From Megalopta genalis (taxonomy: Eukaryota; Arthropoda; Insecta; Hymenoptera; Halictidae): 64,000 bases of DNA. The notes beneath the pieces were generated by a model. The model saw only the letters and a list, made by a program, of their open reading frames with translations. It searched no databases and was not told the origin of the DNA. Below are positions 36,660 to 47,956 of the stretch, in pieces. Every line of letters starts with the position of its first letter. Within the stretch, counting starts at the first letter, position 1. The position numbers were made by a program, and so were the translations under genes. The stretch is from assembly GCF_051020955.1 (NCBI RefSeq), contig NW_027476339.1:186001-250000 (forward strand), written 5' to 3'.

Positions 36660-37914
36660 CCGCATGGATTTGAAGCTAACTCGTTTGTTTCTCTTGCTGT
36701 TGAAGCAATATCAAGTATGTCACAAGTATTTGAATCTAAACCATTTGTTTCGCATGGATTCGAAGATCAGCCTCCTAATTCGCATTGATTTGAAGGTAAA
36801 TCATGTCTTTTGCTTGGATTTAAAGCTAACTCGTTTGTTTCACCTGCATTTGAAGCTATATCAGAGATATTCGGAAGTATTTGAAGCTAAATCATTCGTT
36901 TCGCTGGATTTGAAGCTAAGCCTTCTACTTCGCATTGATTTGAATCTAAATCATGTGTTTCGCTTGGATTTGAAGCTAACTCGTTTGTGTCGCTTGCATT
37001 TGAAGCTATATCACTTATATTCGCAAGTATTTGAAGCTAAACCATTCGTTTCGCATGGATTCGAAGATCAGCCTTCTACTTCGCATTCATTTGAAGCTGA
37101 ATCATGTGTTTCGCATGGATTTGAAGCTAACTCGTTTCTTTCGCATGCTGTTGAATTTAAATCATGTATATCGCAAGAATTTGAAGCTAAACCATTTGAT
37201 TCGCATGGATTTGAAGCTAAGACTTATACTTCGCATTGATTTGAAGCTAAATCACATGTTTCGCATGGATTTGAAGCTAACTCGTTTGTATCGCATGCAG
37301 TTGAAGCTAAATCATGTATATCACAAGTAGTTGAAGCTAAACCATTTCATTCGCATGGATTTGATGCTATGCCATCTACATCGCTTTTATTTGAAACTGA
37401 ATCATGTGTTTCTCTTGTTTTTGAAGCCAACACGTTCGTTTCACATGCAGTTGAAGCTAAATCATGTATATCAAAAGGATTTGAAGCTGAACCATTTGTT
37501 TCGCACGAATATCACGCTAAACCATGTGTTTGGAAGCTAAATCATGTGTTTCGCATGGATTAGAAGCTAACTCATTAGTTTTGCATGCTGTTGAAGCTAA
37601 ATCATGTATATCACAAGTATTTGAAGCTAAACCATTTGTTTCGCAAGGATTCGAAGATCAGCCTTCTACTTCGCATTGATAAGAAGCTAAGTCATGTGTT
37701 TCGCTTGGATTTGAAACTAACTAGTTTGTTTCGCAATTCATGTATCAAACAAGTATTTGAAGCTAAATCATGTGTTTCGCATGGATTTGAAGCTAACTCG
37801 TTCGTTTCGTTTGCATTTGAAACTAAATCATGCACATCACAAGTATTTGAAGCTGAACCACTTGTTTCGCATGGATTTGAAGATAAGCCTTCCACTTCGC
37901 ATTGATTTGGAGCT
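36660..37914. repeat. Block J, copy 1 (1,255 bp)
   Basis: It matches 39,307-40,561 at a constant offset of 2,647. I found only two substitutions by eye: near 37,034 (agtatttg versus agaatttg) and near 37,347 (tttcattcg versus ttttattcg). The block contains several truncated monomers, for example gtgtttggaagctaaatc near 37,529 and gtttcgcaattcatgtatc near 37,729, shared by both copies. Confidence 0.94.
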
Positions 37915-39306
37915 AAGCCTTCTACTTCGCATTGATTTGAAGCAAAATCATGTCTATCGCTAGGATTTGAAGCTAACTCGATTGTTTCGCCTGCATTTGA
38001 AGCTATATCAGTGATATTCGCAAGTATTTGAAGGTAAATCATTCGTTTCGCTGGATTTGAAACTAAGCCTTCTACATCGCATTGATTTGATTCTAAATCG
38101 TGTGTTTCGCTTGGATTTGAAACTAACTCGTTGGTTTTGCATGAAGTTGAATCTAAATCATGTATATCACAAGTATTTGAAGCTGAACCATTTGTTTCAC
38201 ATACATTTGAAGCTAAGCCTTCTACTTCACAATGATTGGAAGTTAAATCATGTGTTTCGCATGGATTTGAAGCTAACTCGGTTGTGTCGCTTGCATTTGA
38301 AGCTATATCACTTATATTCGCAAGTATTTGAAGCTAAACCATTCGTTTCGCATTGATTTGACGCTAAGCCTTCTGCTTCGCATTGATTTGATACTAAATC
38401 ATGTGTTTCGAAAGGATTTGAAGCTAACTCGTTTCTTTCGCCTGCATTTGAATCTAAATCATGTATATCTTAAGTATTTGAAGCTAACCATATGTTTCTC
38501 ATGTATTTGAAGCTAAGTCTTCTACTTCGCATTGATTTGAATCTAAATCATGTGTTTCGCATGGATTTGAAGCTTACTCGTTCGTTTCGCCTGCATTTGA
38601 AGCAAAATCATGTATATCACAAGTATTTGGTGCTAAAACAATTGATTCGCATGGATTTGAAACTAAGCCTTCTACTTCGCATTGATTTGAACCCGAATCA
38701 TGTGTTTCGCTTGTATTTGAAGCTAACTCGTTTGTTTCGCATGCAGTTGCAGCTAAATCATATATATCACAAGTAGTAGAAGCTAAACCATTTGTTTCGC
38801 ATGGATTCGACGATCAGCCATCGGCTTCGCATTGATTTTAAGCTATATCATGTGTTTCGCATCGATTTGAAGCTAACTCGTTTGTTTCGCCTGCATTTGC
38901 AGCTAAATCATGTACATCACAAGTATTTGAAGCTAAACCATTTGTTTCGCATGGATTCGAAGGTAAGCCTTCTACTTCGTATTGAATTGAAGATAAATCA
39001 TGTGTTTCGCATGGATTTGAAGCTGACTCGTTTGTTTCGCCTGCATTTGAAGCTACATGATGTATATTACAAGTATTTGAATCTGAACCATTTGATTCCC
39101 ATGAATAGTACGCTAAACCGTGTCTTTCGAATGAATTTGATGCTAAATCATGTGTTTTGAACGGATTTGATGCTAACTCGTTTGTTTCGCATGCATTTGA
39201 AGCTGAATCATGCATATCACATATAATTGAAGCTAAACCATCTGTTTCGTGTGGATTCGTAGGTAAGCCTTCTACTTTGCATTGATTCGATGTTAAATCA
39301 TGTGTT
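37915..39306. repeat. Ordinary pentamers between the two J copies
   Basis: Regular a-e monomers with private substitutions and no large copy recognised. A one-base deletion near 38,488 (gaagctaaccatatg) and two monomers reading atgaatagtacgc or similar are the only departures. Nothing but repeat is seen. Confidence 0.78.
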
Positions 39307-40561
39307 TCGCATGGATTTGAAGCTAACTCGTTTGTTTCTCTTGCTGTTGAAGCAATATCAAGTATGTCACAAGTATTTGAATCTAAACCATTTGTTTCGC
39401 ATGGATTCGAAGATCAGCCTCCTAATTCGCATTGATTTGAAGGTAAATCATGTCTTTTGCTTGGATTTAAAGCTAACTCGTTTGTTTCACCTGCATTTGA
39501 AGCTATATCAGAGATATTCGGAAGTATTTGAAGCTAAATCATTCGTTTCGCTGGATTTGAAGCTAAGCCTTCTACTTCGCATTGATTTGAATCTAAATCA
39601 TGTGTTTCGCTTGGATTTGAAGCTAACTCGTTTGTGTCGCTTGCATTTGAAGCTATATCACTTATATTCGCAAGAATTTGAAGCTAAACCATTCGTTTCG
39701 CATGGATTCGAAGATCAGCCTTCTACTTCGCATTCATTTGAAGCTGAATCATGTGTTTCGCATGGATTTGAAGCTAACTCGTTTCTTTCGCATGCTGTTG
39801 AATTTAAATCATGTATATCGCAAGAATTTGAAGCTAAACCATTTGATTCGCATGGATTTGAAGCTAAGACTTATACTTCGCATTGATTTGAAGCTAAATC
39901 ACATGTTTCGCATGGATTTGAAGCTAACTCGTTTGTATCGCATGCAGTTGAAGCTAAATCATGTATATCACAAGTAGTTGAAGCTAAACCATTTTATTCG
40001 CATGGATTTGATGCTATGCCATCTACATCGCTTTTATTTGAAACTGAATCATGTGTTTCTCTTGTTTTTGAAGCCAACACGTTCGTTTCACATGCAGTTG
40101 AAGCTAAATCATGTATATCAAAAGGATTTGAAGCTGAACCATTTGTTTCGCACGAATATCACGCTAAACCATGTGTTTGGAAGCTAAATCATGTGTTTCG
40201 CATGGATTAGAAGCTAACTCATTAGTTTTGCATGCTGTTGAAGCTAAATCATGTATATCACAAGTATTTGAAGCTAAACCATTTGTTTCGCAAGGATTCG
40301 AAGATCAGCCTTCTACTTCGCATTGATAAGAAGCTAAGTCATGTGTTTCGCTTGGATTTGAAACTAACTAGTTTGTTTCGCAATTCATGTATCAAACAAG
40401 TATTTGAAGCTAAATCATGTGTTTCGCATGGATTTGAAGCTAACTCGTTCGTTTCGTTTGCATTTGAAACTAAATCATGCACATCACAAGTATTTGAAGC
40501 TGAACCACTTGTTTCGCATGGATTTGAAGATAAGCCTTCCACTTCGCATTGATTTGGAGCT
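39307..40561. repeat. Block J, copy 2
   Basis: Near-identical second copy of 36,660-37,914. At the right boundary copy 1 continues with a class a monomer (aagccttctacttcgc) after gatttggagct, while copy 2 continues with class b (aaatcatgtgtttcgc), the normal successor of class a. The copy 2 junction is therefore the regular one, and copy 1 probably carries the rearranged end. Confidence 0.94.
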
Positions 40562-40983
40562 AAATCATGTGTTTCGCATAGATTTGAAGATAACTCGTTT
40601 GTTTTGCATGCAGTTGAAGCTAAATCATGTATATCACAGGTGTTTGAAGCTAAACCATTTGTTTCGCATGGATTCGAAGATAACCCTTCTACTTCGAATT
40701 GATTTGAAGCTAAATCATGTGTTTCGCATGCATTTGAAGCTAACACGTTTGTTTCGCATGCTGTTGAAGCTAAATCATGTATATCACAGTTATTTGAAGC
40801 TAAACCAGTTGATTCGCATGGATTTCCAAATAAGCCATCTACTTCGCATTGATTTGAAGCTAAATCATGTGTTCCGTATGGATTTGAAGCTAACTCGTTT
40901 GTTTCGCATGCAGTTGAAGCTAAATTATGTATATCACAAGCATTTGAAGCTAAACCATTTGTTTCGCATGGATATGAAACCAC
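40339..40983 (-). other. Longest minus-strand open frame (214 codons), cysteine decapeptide repeat
   Basis: The minus strand reads decapeptides such as NPCETHDLAS, NQCEVEGLAS, NPCETNGLAS, NTCDIHDLAS and TACETNELAS, one per monomer class, with one cysteine every ten residues and an acidic composition. It looks more protein-like than the plus frames, but it is broken by stops and frameshifts everywhere in the window, and this 214-codon run is the longest I know of. It is antisense to the 531-codon plus-strand frame. I recognise no protein family. It is either chance or the remnant of an ancestral coding repeat. Confidence 0.12.
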
Positions 40984-41999
40984 GCCTTCTACTTCGCATT
41001 GATTTGAGGCTAAATAATTTGTTTCGCTTGGATTTTAAGCTAACTCGTTTGTTTCGCATGATGATGAAGCCAAATCATGTTTATCACAAGTATTTGAAGC
41101 TAAACCATTTGATTCGCATGGATTTGATGCTTTGCCATCTACTTCGCTTTTATTTGAAACTGAGTCATGTGTTTCTCTTGTTTTTGAAGCTAACACGTTC
41201 GTTTCACATGCAGTTGAAGCTAAATCATGTATATGAAAAGGATTTGAAGCTGAACCATTTGTTCCGCACGAATATCACGCTACACCATGTGTTTGGAATG
41301 AATTTGAAGCTAAATCATGTATTTCGCATAGATTTGAAGCTAACTCGTTTGTTACGCATGCAGTTGAAGCTGAATCATGTATATCCCAAGTATTTGAAGG
41401 TCAAACATTTGATTCGCATGGATTTGAAGATAAGCCTTCTACTTCGCATTGATATGAAGCTGAATCATGTGTTTCGCATGGATTTGAAGCTAACTCGTTT
41501 CTTTCGCATGCTGTTGAATCTAAATCATGTATATCGCAAGAATTTGAAGCTAAACCATTTGATTCGCATGGATTTGAAGCTAAGACTTATACTTCGCATT
41601 GATTTGAAGCTAAATCACGTGTTTCGCATGGATTTGAAGCTAACTCGTTTGTATCGCATGCAGTTGAAGCTAAATCATGTATATCACAAGTATTTGAAGC
41701 TAAACGATTTGTTTCGCAAGGATTTGAAGATAAGCCTTCTACTTCGCATTGATTTGAAGCTAAATCATGTGCATCGCATGGATTTAAAGCGATCTCGTCT
41801 GTTTCGCATGCAGTTGAAGCTAAATCATGTATATCACATGTCTCTGAAGCTAAACCATTTGTTTCGCATGGATTCGAAGATAACCCTTCTACTTCGCATT
41901 GATTTGAAGCTAAATCATGTGATTCGCATTGATTTGAATCTAATTCATGTGTTTCGCATGTATTTGAAGCTACGCCTTCTACTTTGCATGAATTTGTAA
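40404..41999 (+). other. Longest open reading frame (531 codons), probably fortuitous
   Basis: This stop-free frame encodes a decapeptide series of the type LKLNHVFRMD, with class variants LTRLFRMQ, LNHVYHKY, LNHLFRMD and LSLLLRID. No domain, signal peptide or catalytic motif is recognisable; the product would be highly basic and leucine-rich throughout. Only two of the ten consensus codons (TTG, AAG) are one base from a stop, so long runs are expected without selection. A minus-strand open frame (40,339-40,983) overlaps it. The first ATG is simply one of the repeated ATG codons, and I see no promoter or splice context. I do not call it a gene; a translated satellite transcript cannot be excluded. 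Confidence 0.12.
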
Positions 42000-43718
42000 C
42001 CAAATCATGTGTTTCGCTTGGATTTGAAGCTAACTCGATTATTTCGCATGCAGTTGAAGCAAAATCATGTATATCACAAGTATTTGGATCAGAACCATTT
42101 GATTAGCATGGATTCGAAGATCACCCTTCTTCTTCGCATTGGTTTGATGCTAAATCATGTGTTTCGCATGGTTTTGAGGCTAAGTCGTTTGTTTCGCATG
42201 CAGTTGAAGCTAAATTATGTATATCACAAGTATTTGAAGCTAAATCATGTGTTTCTCATGGATTTGAAGCTAACTCGTTTGTTTCGCATGATGTTGAAGC
42301 TAAATCATGTATATCACAAGTATTTGAAGCTAAACCATTTTATTCCCATTGATTTGAAACTCAGCATTCTACTTCGCATTGTTTTGAAGCTAAATCACGT
42401 GTTCCTCTTGGATTTTAAGCTAACTCGTTTGTATCACATGCAGTTGAAGTTAAATCATGTATTAAACAATTATTTGAAGCTAAACCATTTGTTTCGCATG
42501 GATTTGAATCTAAGCCTTCAACTTCGCGTTGATTTGACGTTAAATCATGTGTTACGCTTGGATTTGAAGCTCACTAGTTTGTTTCGTCTGCATTTGAAGC
42601 TATATCGCTTATATCGCAAGTATATGAAGCTAAATAATTTGTGTCGCTTGCATTTGATGCTAAGCCTTCAACTTCGCATTGAATAGAATCTAAATCATGT
42701 GTTTCGCCTGGATTCGAAACAAACTCGTTTGTTTCGCATGCAGTTGTAGCTAAATCATGAATATCACAAGTGTTTAAAGCTAAACCATTTGTTTCGCATA
42801 GATTCGAAGATCAGCCTTCTACTTCGCATTGATTTGAAGCTAAATCATGTGTTTCGCATGTATTTGAAGCTAACTCGTTTGTTTCGCATGCAGTTGAAGC
42901 TAAATCATGAATATCACAAGTATATGAAACTGAACCATCTGTTTCGCATGGATATGAATATAAGCCATCTACTTCGCTTTGATTTGAATCTAAATCATGT
43001 GTTTCGCATTAATTTGAAGCAAAATCATGTGTTTGGCATGGATTTTAGGCTACCTCAATTGTTTCGCATGCATTTGTAGCTATATCATGTATATCACAAG
43101 TATTTGGTGCTAAACCAATTGATTCGCATGAATTTGAAGCTAAATCATGTGTTTCGCATGGTTTTGAGGCTAACTCGTTTGTTTCGCATGCAGTTGAAGC
43201 TAAATTATGTATATCACGAGTATTTGAAGCTAAACCATTTGTTTCGCATTGATTCAAAAATCAGTCTTCCACTTCGCATTGATTTGAATCTAAATCATGT
43301 GTTTCGCATGGATTTGAAGCTAACTTGTTTGTTTCGCATGCAGTTGATGCTGAATCATGTATATCACAAGTATTTGCAGCTAAACCATTTGTTTCGCATG
43401 GATTCGTAGTTAATCCTTCTACTTCGCATCGATTTGGAGCTAAATCATGTTTTTCGCATGGTTTTTGAAGCTAACTCGTTTGTTTCGCATGCTGTTGAAG
43501 CTAAATCAAGTATATCACAAGTATTTGAAGCTAAACCGTTTGATTCGCATGGATTTGAAGCTAAGCCTTCTACCTCGCATTGATTTGGAGCTAAATCATG
43601 TGTTTCGCATGGATTTAAAGCGATCTCGTCTGTTTCGCATGCAGTTGAAGCTAAATCATGTATATCACAATTGTTTGAAGCTAAACCATTTGTTTTGCAT
43701 GGATTCGAAGATAATCCT
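40562..43718. repeat. Regular 150-bp pentamer array
   Basis: This is the cleanest long run of the a-b-c-d-e cycle outside the 44.7-47.2 kb duplication, with few indels. This regularity is why the longest open frame of the window lies here. Part of it (41.0-41.6 kb) is related to 37.0-37.5 kb, with shared monomers reading atttgatgct(a/t)tgccatc and gtttggaatgaatttg. No gene is supported. Confidence 0.85.
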
Positions 43719-44634
43719 TCTACATCGCATTGAATTGAATCTAAATCATGTGTTTCGCAAGGATTTGAAGCTAACACGTTTGTTTCGCATGCTGTTGAAG
43801 CCAACTCATGTATATTACAAGTATTTGAAGCTAAACCATCTGTTTCGTGTGGATTCGAAGGTCAGCCTTCTACATCGCATTGATTTGAAGCTAAATCATT
43901 TGTTTCACTTGGATTTGAAACTAACTCGTTTGTTTCGCATGCAGTTGAAGCTAAATCATGAATTAAACAATTATTTGAAGCTAAACCATTTGTTTCGCAT
44001 GGATTTGAATCTAAGCCTTCAACTTCGCGTGGATTTGACGTTAAATCATGTGTTACGCTTGGATTTGAAGCTCACTCGTTTGTTTCGCCTGCATTTGAAG
44101 CTATATCGCTTATATCGCAATTATATGAAGCTAAATAATTTGTGTCGCATGCATTTGATGCTAAGCCTTCAACTTCGCATTGAATTGAATCTAAATCATG
44201 TGTTTCGCCTGGATTCGAAACAAACTCGTTTGTTTCGCATGCAGTTGAAGCTAAATGATGTATATCACAAGTATTTGAATCTAAACCATTTGTTTTGCAT
44301 GGATACGAAGATAATCCTTCTACTTCGCATTGATTTGAATCTAAATCATGTTTTTCGCATGGATTTGATGCTAACTCGATTGTCTCGCATGCAGTTGAAA
44401 CTAAATCATGTATATCACAAGTATTCGAAGCTAAACGATTTGTTTCGCATGGATTTGAAGATAAGCCTTCTACTTCGCATTGATTTGAAGCTAAATCATG
44501 TTTTTCGCATGGTTTTTGAAGCTAACTCGTTTGTTTCGCATGCTATTGAAGCTAAATCATGTATGTCACAAGTGTTTGAAGCTAAATCATTTGTTTTGCA
44601 TGGAATCGAAGATTACCCTTCTTCTTCGCACTGA
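43447..44634 (+). other. 395-codon open frame that slips between two repeat frames
   Basis: Most of the frame reads the LKLNHVFRMD type. Near the 3' end an extra base in catggtttttgaagc moves it into the other stop-free frame, reading FEANSFVSHA, FEAKSFVLHG and so on, without a stop. The same slip occurs in the copy at 23,441-24,295. A change of peptide type partway through, caused by a one-base insertion that leaves the frame open, is what non-coding repeat DNA with two open frames would give. Confidence 0.12.
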
Positions 44635-44724
44635 TTTGAAGCAAAATCATGTGTTTAGCATGGATTTGAAGCTAACTCGTTGTTTCGCATGCAGTTGAAG
44701 CTAAATCATGTATATCACAAGTAT
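43719..44724. repeat. Block H, copy 2 (left part)
   Basis: It matches 23,380-24,385 at an offset of 20,339, with scattered substitutions; for example class c reads gcaaggatttgaagctaac here and gcaaggatttgtagctaac in copy 1. It runs straight into the 1,260-bp tandem duplication, whose first unit continues the homology. Confidence 0.9.
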
Positions 44725-47244
44725 TTGAAGCTAAACCATTTGTTTCGCATGGATTCGAAGATCAGCTTTCTGCTTCGCATTGATTTGCAGCTAAATCATG
44801 TGTTTAGCATGGATTTGAAGCTTACTCGTTTGTTTTGCATGCAGTTGAAGCTAAATCATGTATATCGCAAGTGTTTGAAGCTAACCCGTTTGATTCGCAT
44901 GGATTTGATGATAAGCCTTCTACTTCGCATTGATTTGAAGCTAAATCATGTGGTTCGCATGGATTGGAAGCTTACTCGTTTGTTTTGCATGCAGTTGAAG
45001 CTAAATCATGTATAACACAAGTGTTTGAAGCTAACCCGTTTGATTCGCATGGATTTGATGATAAGCCTTCTACTTCGCATTGATTTGAAGCTAAATCATG
45101 TGGTTCGCATGGATTGGAAGCAAACTCATTTGCTTCGCCTGCATTTGAAGCTATACCACTTATATCGCAATTATCTGAAGATTATTGATTTGTTTCTTAT
45201 TAACTTGAAGCTAAGCCTTCTACTTCGCATTGATTTGAAGCTAAATCATGTGTTTCTCATGGATTTGAAGCTAACACGTTTGTTTCGCATGCAGTTGAAG
45301 CTAAATCATGTATATCACAAGTATTTGAATCTAAAACATTTGTTTGGCATGGATTCGAAGATCAGCCTTCTGCTTCGGATTGATTTGCAGCTAAATCATG
45401 TGTTTAGCATGGATTTGAAGCTAACTCGTTTGTTTCGCATGCTGTTGAAGCTAAATCATGTATATCACAAGTATTTTAATCTGCACCGTTTGTTTCGCAT
45501 GGATTCGAAGATCAGACTTCTGCTTCGCATTGATTTGAAGCTAAATCATGTGTTTCGCATGGATTTGAAGCTTACTCGTTTGTTTTGCATGCAGTTGAAG
45601 CTAAATCATGTATATCACAAGTGTTTGAAGCTAACCCGTTTGATTCGCATGGATTTGATGATAAGCCTTCTACTTCGCATTGATTTGAAGCTAAATCATG
45701 TGGTTCGCATGGATTGGAAGCAAACTCATTTGCTTCGCCTGCATTTGAAGCTATACCACTTATATCCCAATTATCTGAAGATTATTGATTTGTTTCTTAT
45801 TAACTTGAAGCTAAGCCTTCTACTTCGCATTGATTTGAAGCTAAATCATGTGTTTCGCATGGATTTGAAGCTAACTCGTTTGTTTCATATGCAGTTGAAG
45901 CTAAATCATGTATATCACAAGTATTTGGAGCTAAACCATTTGTTTCGCAAGGATTTGAAACAACGCCTTCTACTTCGCATTGATTTGAAGCTAAACCATT
46001 TGTTTCGCATGGATTCGAAGATCAGCTTTCTGCTTCGCATTGATTTGCAGCTAAATCATGTGTTTAGCATGGATTTGAAGCTTACTCGTTTGTTTTGCAT
46101 GCAGTTGAAGCTAAATCATGTATATCGCAAGTGTTTGAAGCTAACCCGTTTGATTCGCATGGATTTGATGATAAGCCTTCTACTTCGCATTGATTTGAAG
46201 CTAAATCATGTGGTTCGCATGGATTGGAAGCTTACTCGTTTGTTTTGCATGCAGTTGAAGCTAAATCATGTATAACACAAGTGTTTGAAGCTAACCCGTT
46301 TGATTCGCATGGATTTGATGATAAGCCTTCTACTTCGCATTGATTTGAAGCTAAATCATGTGGTTCGCATGGATTGGAAGCAAACTCATTTGCTTCGCCT
46401 GCATTTGAAGCTATACCACTTATATCGCAATTATCTGAAGATTATTGATTTGTTTCTTATTAACTTGAAGCTAAGCCTTCTACTTCGCATTGATTTGAAG
46501 CTAAATCATGTGTTTCTCATGGATTTGAAGCTAACACGTTTGTTTCGCATGCAGTTGAAGCTAAATCATGTATATCACAAGTATTTGAATCTAAAACATT
46601 TGTTTGGCATGGATTCGAAGATCAGCCTTCTGCTTCGGATTGATTTGCAGCTAAATCATGTGTTTAGCATGGATTTGAAGCTAACTCGTTTGTTTCGCAT
46701 GCTGTTGAAGCTAAATCATGTATATCACAAGTATTTTAATCTGCACCGTTTGTTTCGCATGGATTCGAAGATCAGACTTCTGCTTCGCATTGATTTGAAG
46801 CTAAATCATGTGTTTCGCATGGATTTGAAGCTTACTCGTTTGTTTTGCATGCAGTTGAAGCTAAATCATGTATATCACAAGTGTTTGAAGCTAACCCGTT
46901 TGATTCGCATGGATTTGATGATAAGCCTTCTACTTCGCATTGATTTGAAGCTAAATCATGTGGTTCGCATGGATTGGAAGCAAACTCATTTGCTTCGCCT
47001 GCATTTGAAGCTATACCACTTATATCCCAATTATCTGAAGATTATTGATTTGTTTCTTATTAACTTGAAGCTAAGCCTTCTACTTCGCATTGATTTGAAG
47101 CTAAATCATGTGTTTCGCATGGATTTGAAGCTAACTCGTTTGTTTCATATGCAGTTGAAGCTAAATCATGTATATCACAAGTATTTGGAGCTAAACCATT
47201 TGTTTCGCAAGGATTTGAAACAACGCCTTCTACTTCGCATTGAT
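44725..47244. repeat. 1,260-bp tandem duplication, two apparently identical copies
   Basis: Copy 1 is 44,725-45,984 and copy 2 is 45,985-47,244. I compared the 60-base lines of the two copies one by one and saw no difference. The unit is 42 monomers, not a multiple of five, so the a-e order breaks at the junction: class a is followed by class e (aaaccatttg) instead of class b at about 45,985. At the right end copy 2 diverges at gaagctaaataatttg. This is the youngest event I can recognise. Confidence 0.96.
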
Positions 47245-47956
47245 TTGAAGCTAAATAATTTGTTTCGCTTGGATTTGAAGCTAAGACTTCTACTTCACGT
47301 CGGTTTGACGTTAAATCATATTTTTCACTGGATTTGAAGCTAACTCGTTTGTTTCGCATGCTGTTGAAGCTAAATCATGTATATCACAAGTATTTTAATC
47401 TGAACCGTTTGTTTCGCATGGATTCGAAGATCAGACTTCTGCTTCGCATTGATTTGAAGCTATATCATGTGTTTCGCATGGATTTGAAGCTTCCTCGTTC
47501 GTTTTGCATGCAGTTGAAGCTAAATCATGTATAACAAAAGCGTTTGAAGCTAACCCGTTTGATTCGCATGGATTTGATGATAAGCCTTCTACTTCGCATT
47601 GATTTGAAGCTAAATCATGTGGTTCGCATGGATTGGAAGCAAACTCATTTGCTTCGCCTGCATTTGAAGCTATACCACTTATATCGCAATTATCTGAACA
47701 TTATTGATTTGTTTCTTATTAACTTGAAGCTAAGCCATCTACTTCGCATTGATTTGAAGCTAAATCATGTGTTTCGCATGGATTTGAAGCTAACTCGTTT
47801 GTTTCGCATGCAGTTGAAGCTAAATCATGTATATCACAAGTATTTGAATCTAAACCATTTGTTTCGCATGGATTCGAAGATCAGCCTTCTGCTTCGGATT
47901 GATTTGCAGCTAAATCATGTGTTTAGCATGGATTTGAAGCTAACTCGTTTGTTTCG
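47245..47956. repeat. Partial third copy related to block H
   Basis: About 47,334-47,956 follows 24,685-25,300 (offset about 22,650, later about 22,499) and the 1,260-bp unit, with additional substitutions such as aagcttcctcgttcg and tataacaaaagcg. It is an older relative of the identical pair to its left. Confidence 0.8.

Noticed and set aside
40404..41999. A 531-codon plus-strand ORF as a real gene, and the many similar 100-400 codon ORFs
   Set aside because: They follow the repeat consensus exactly, overlap antisense open frames, stop and restart at one-base indels, have no gene-like flanks, and the class differences show no third-position excess (7:6:6).
44725..47244. Assembly error as the sole explanation of the identical 1,260-bp pair
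   Set aside because: Possible, but not decidable here; the junction falls at a natural monomer boundary, as unequal crossover would give, and a diverged relative follows at 47.3 kb. Kept as a finding with a read-level check.
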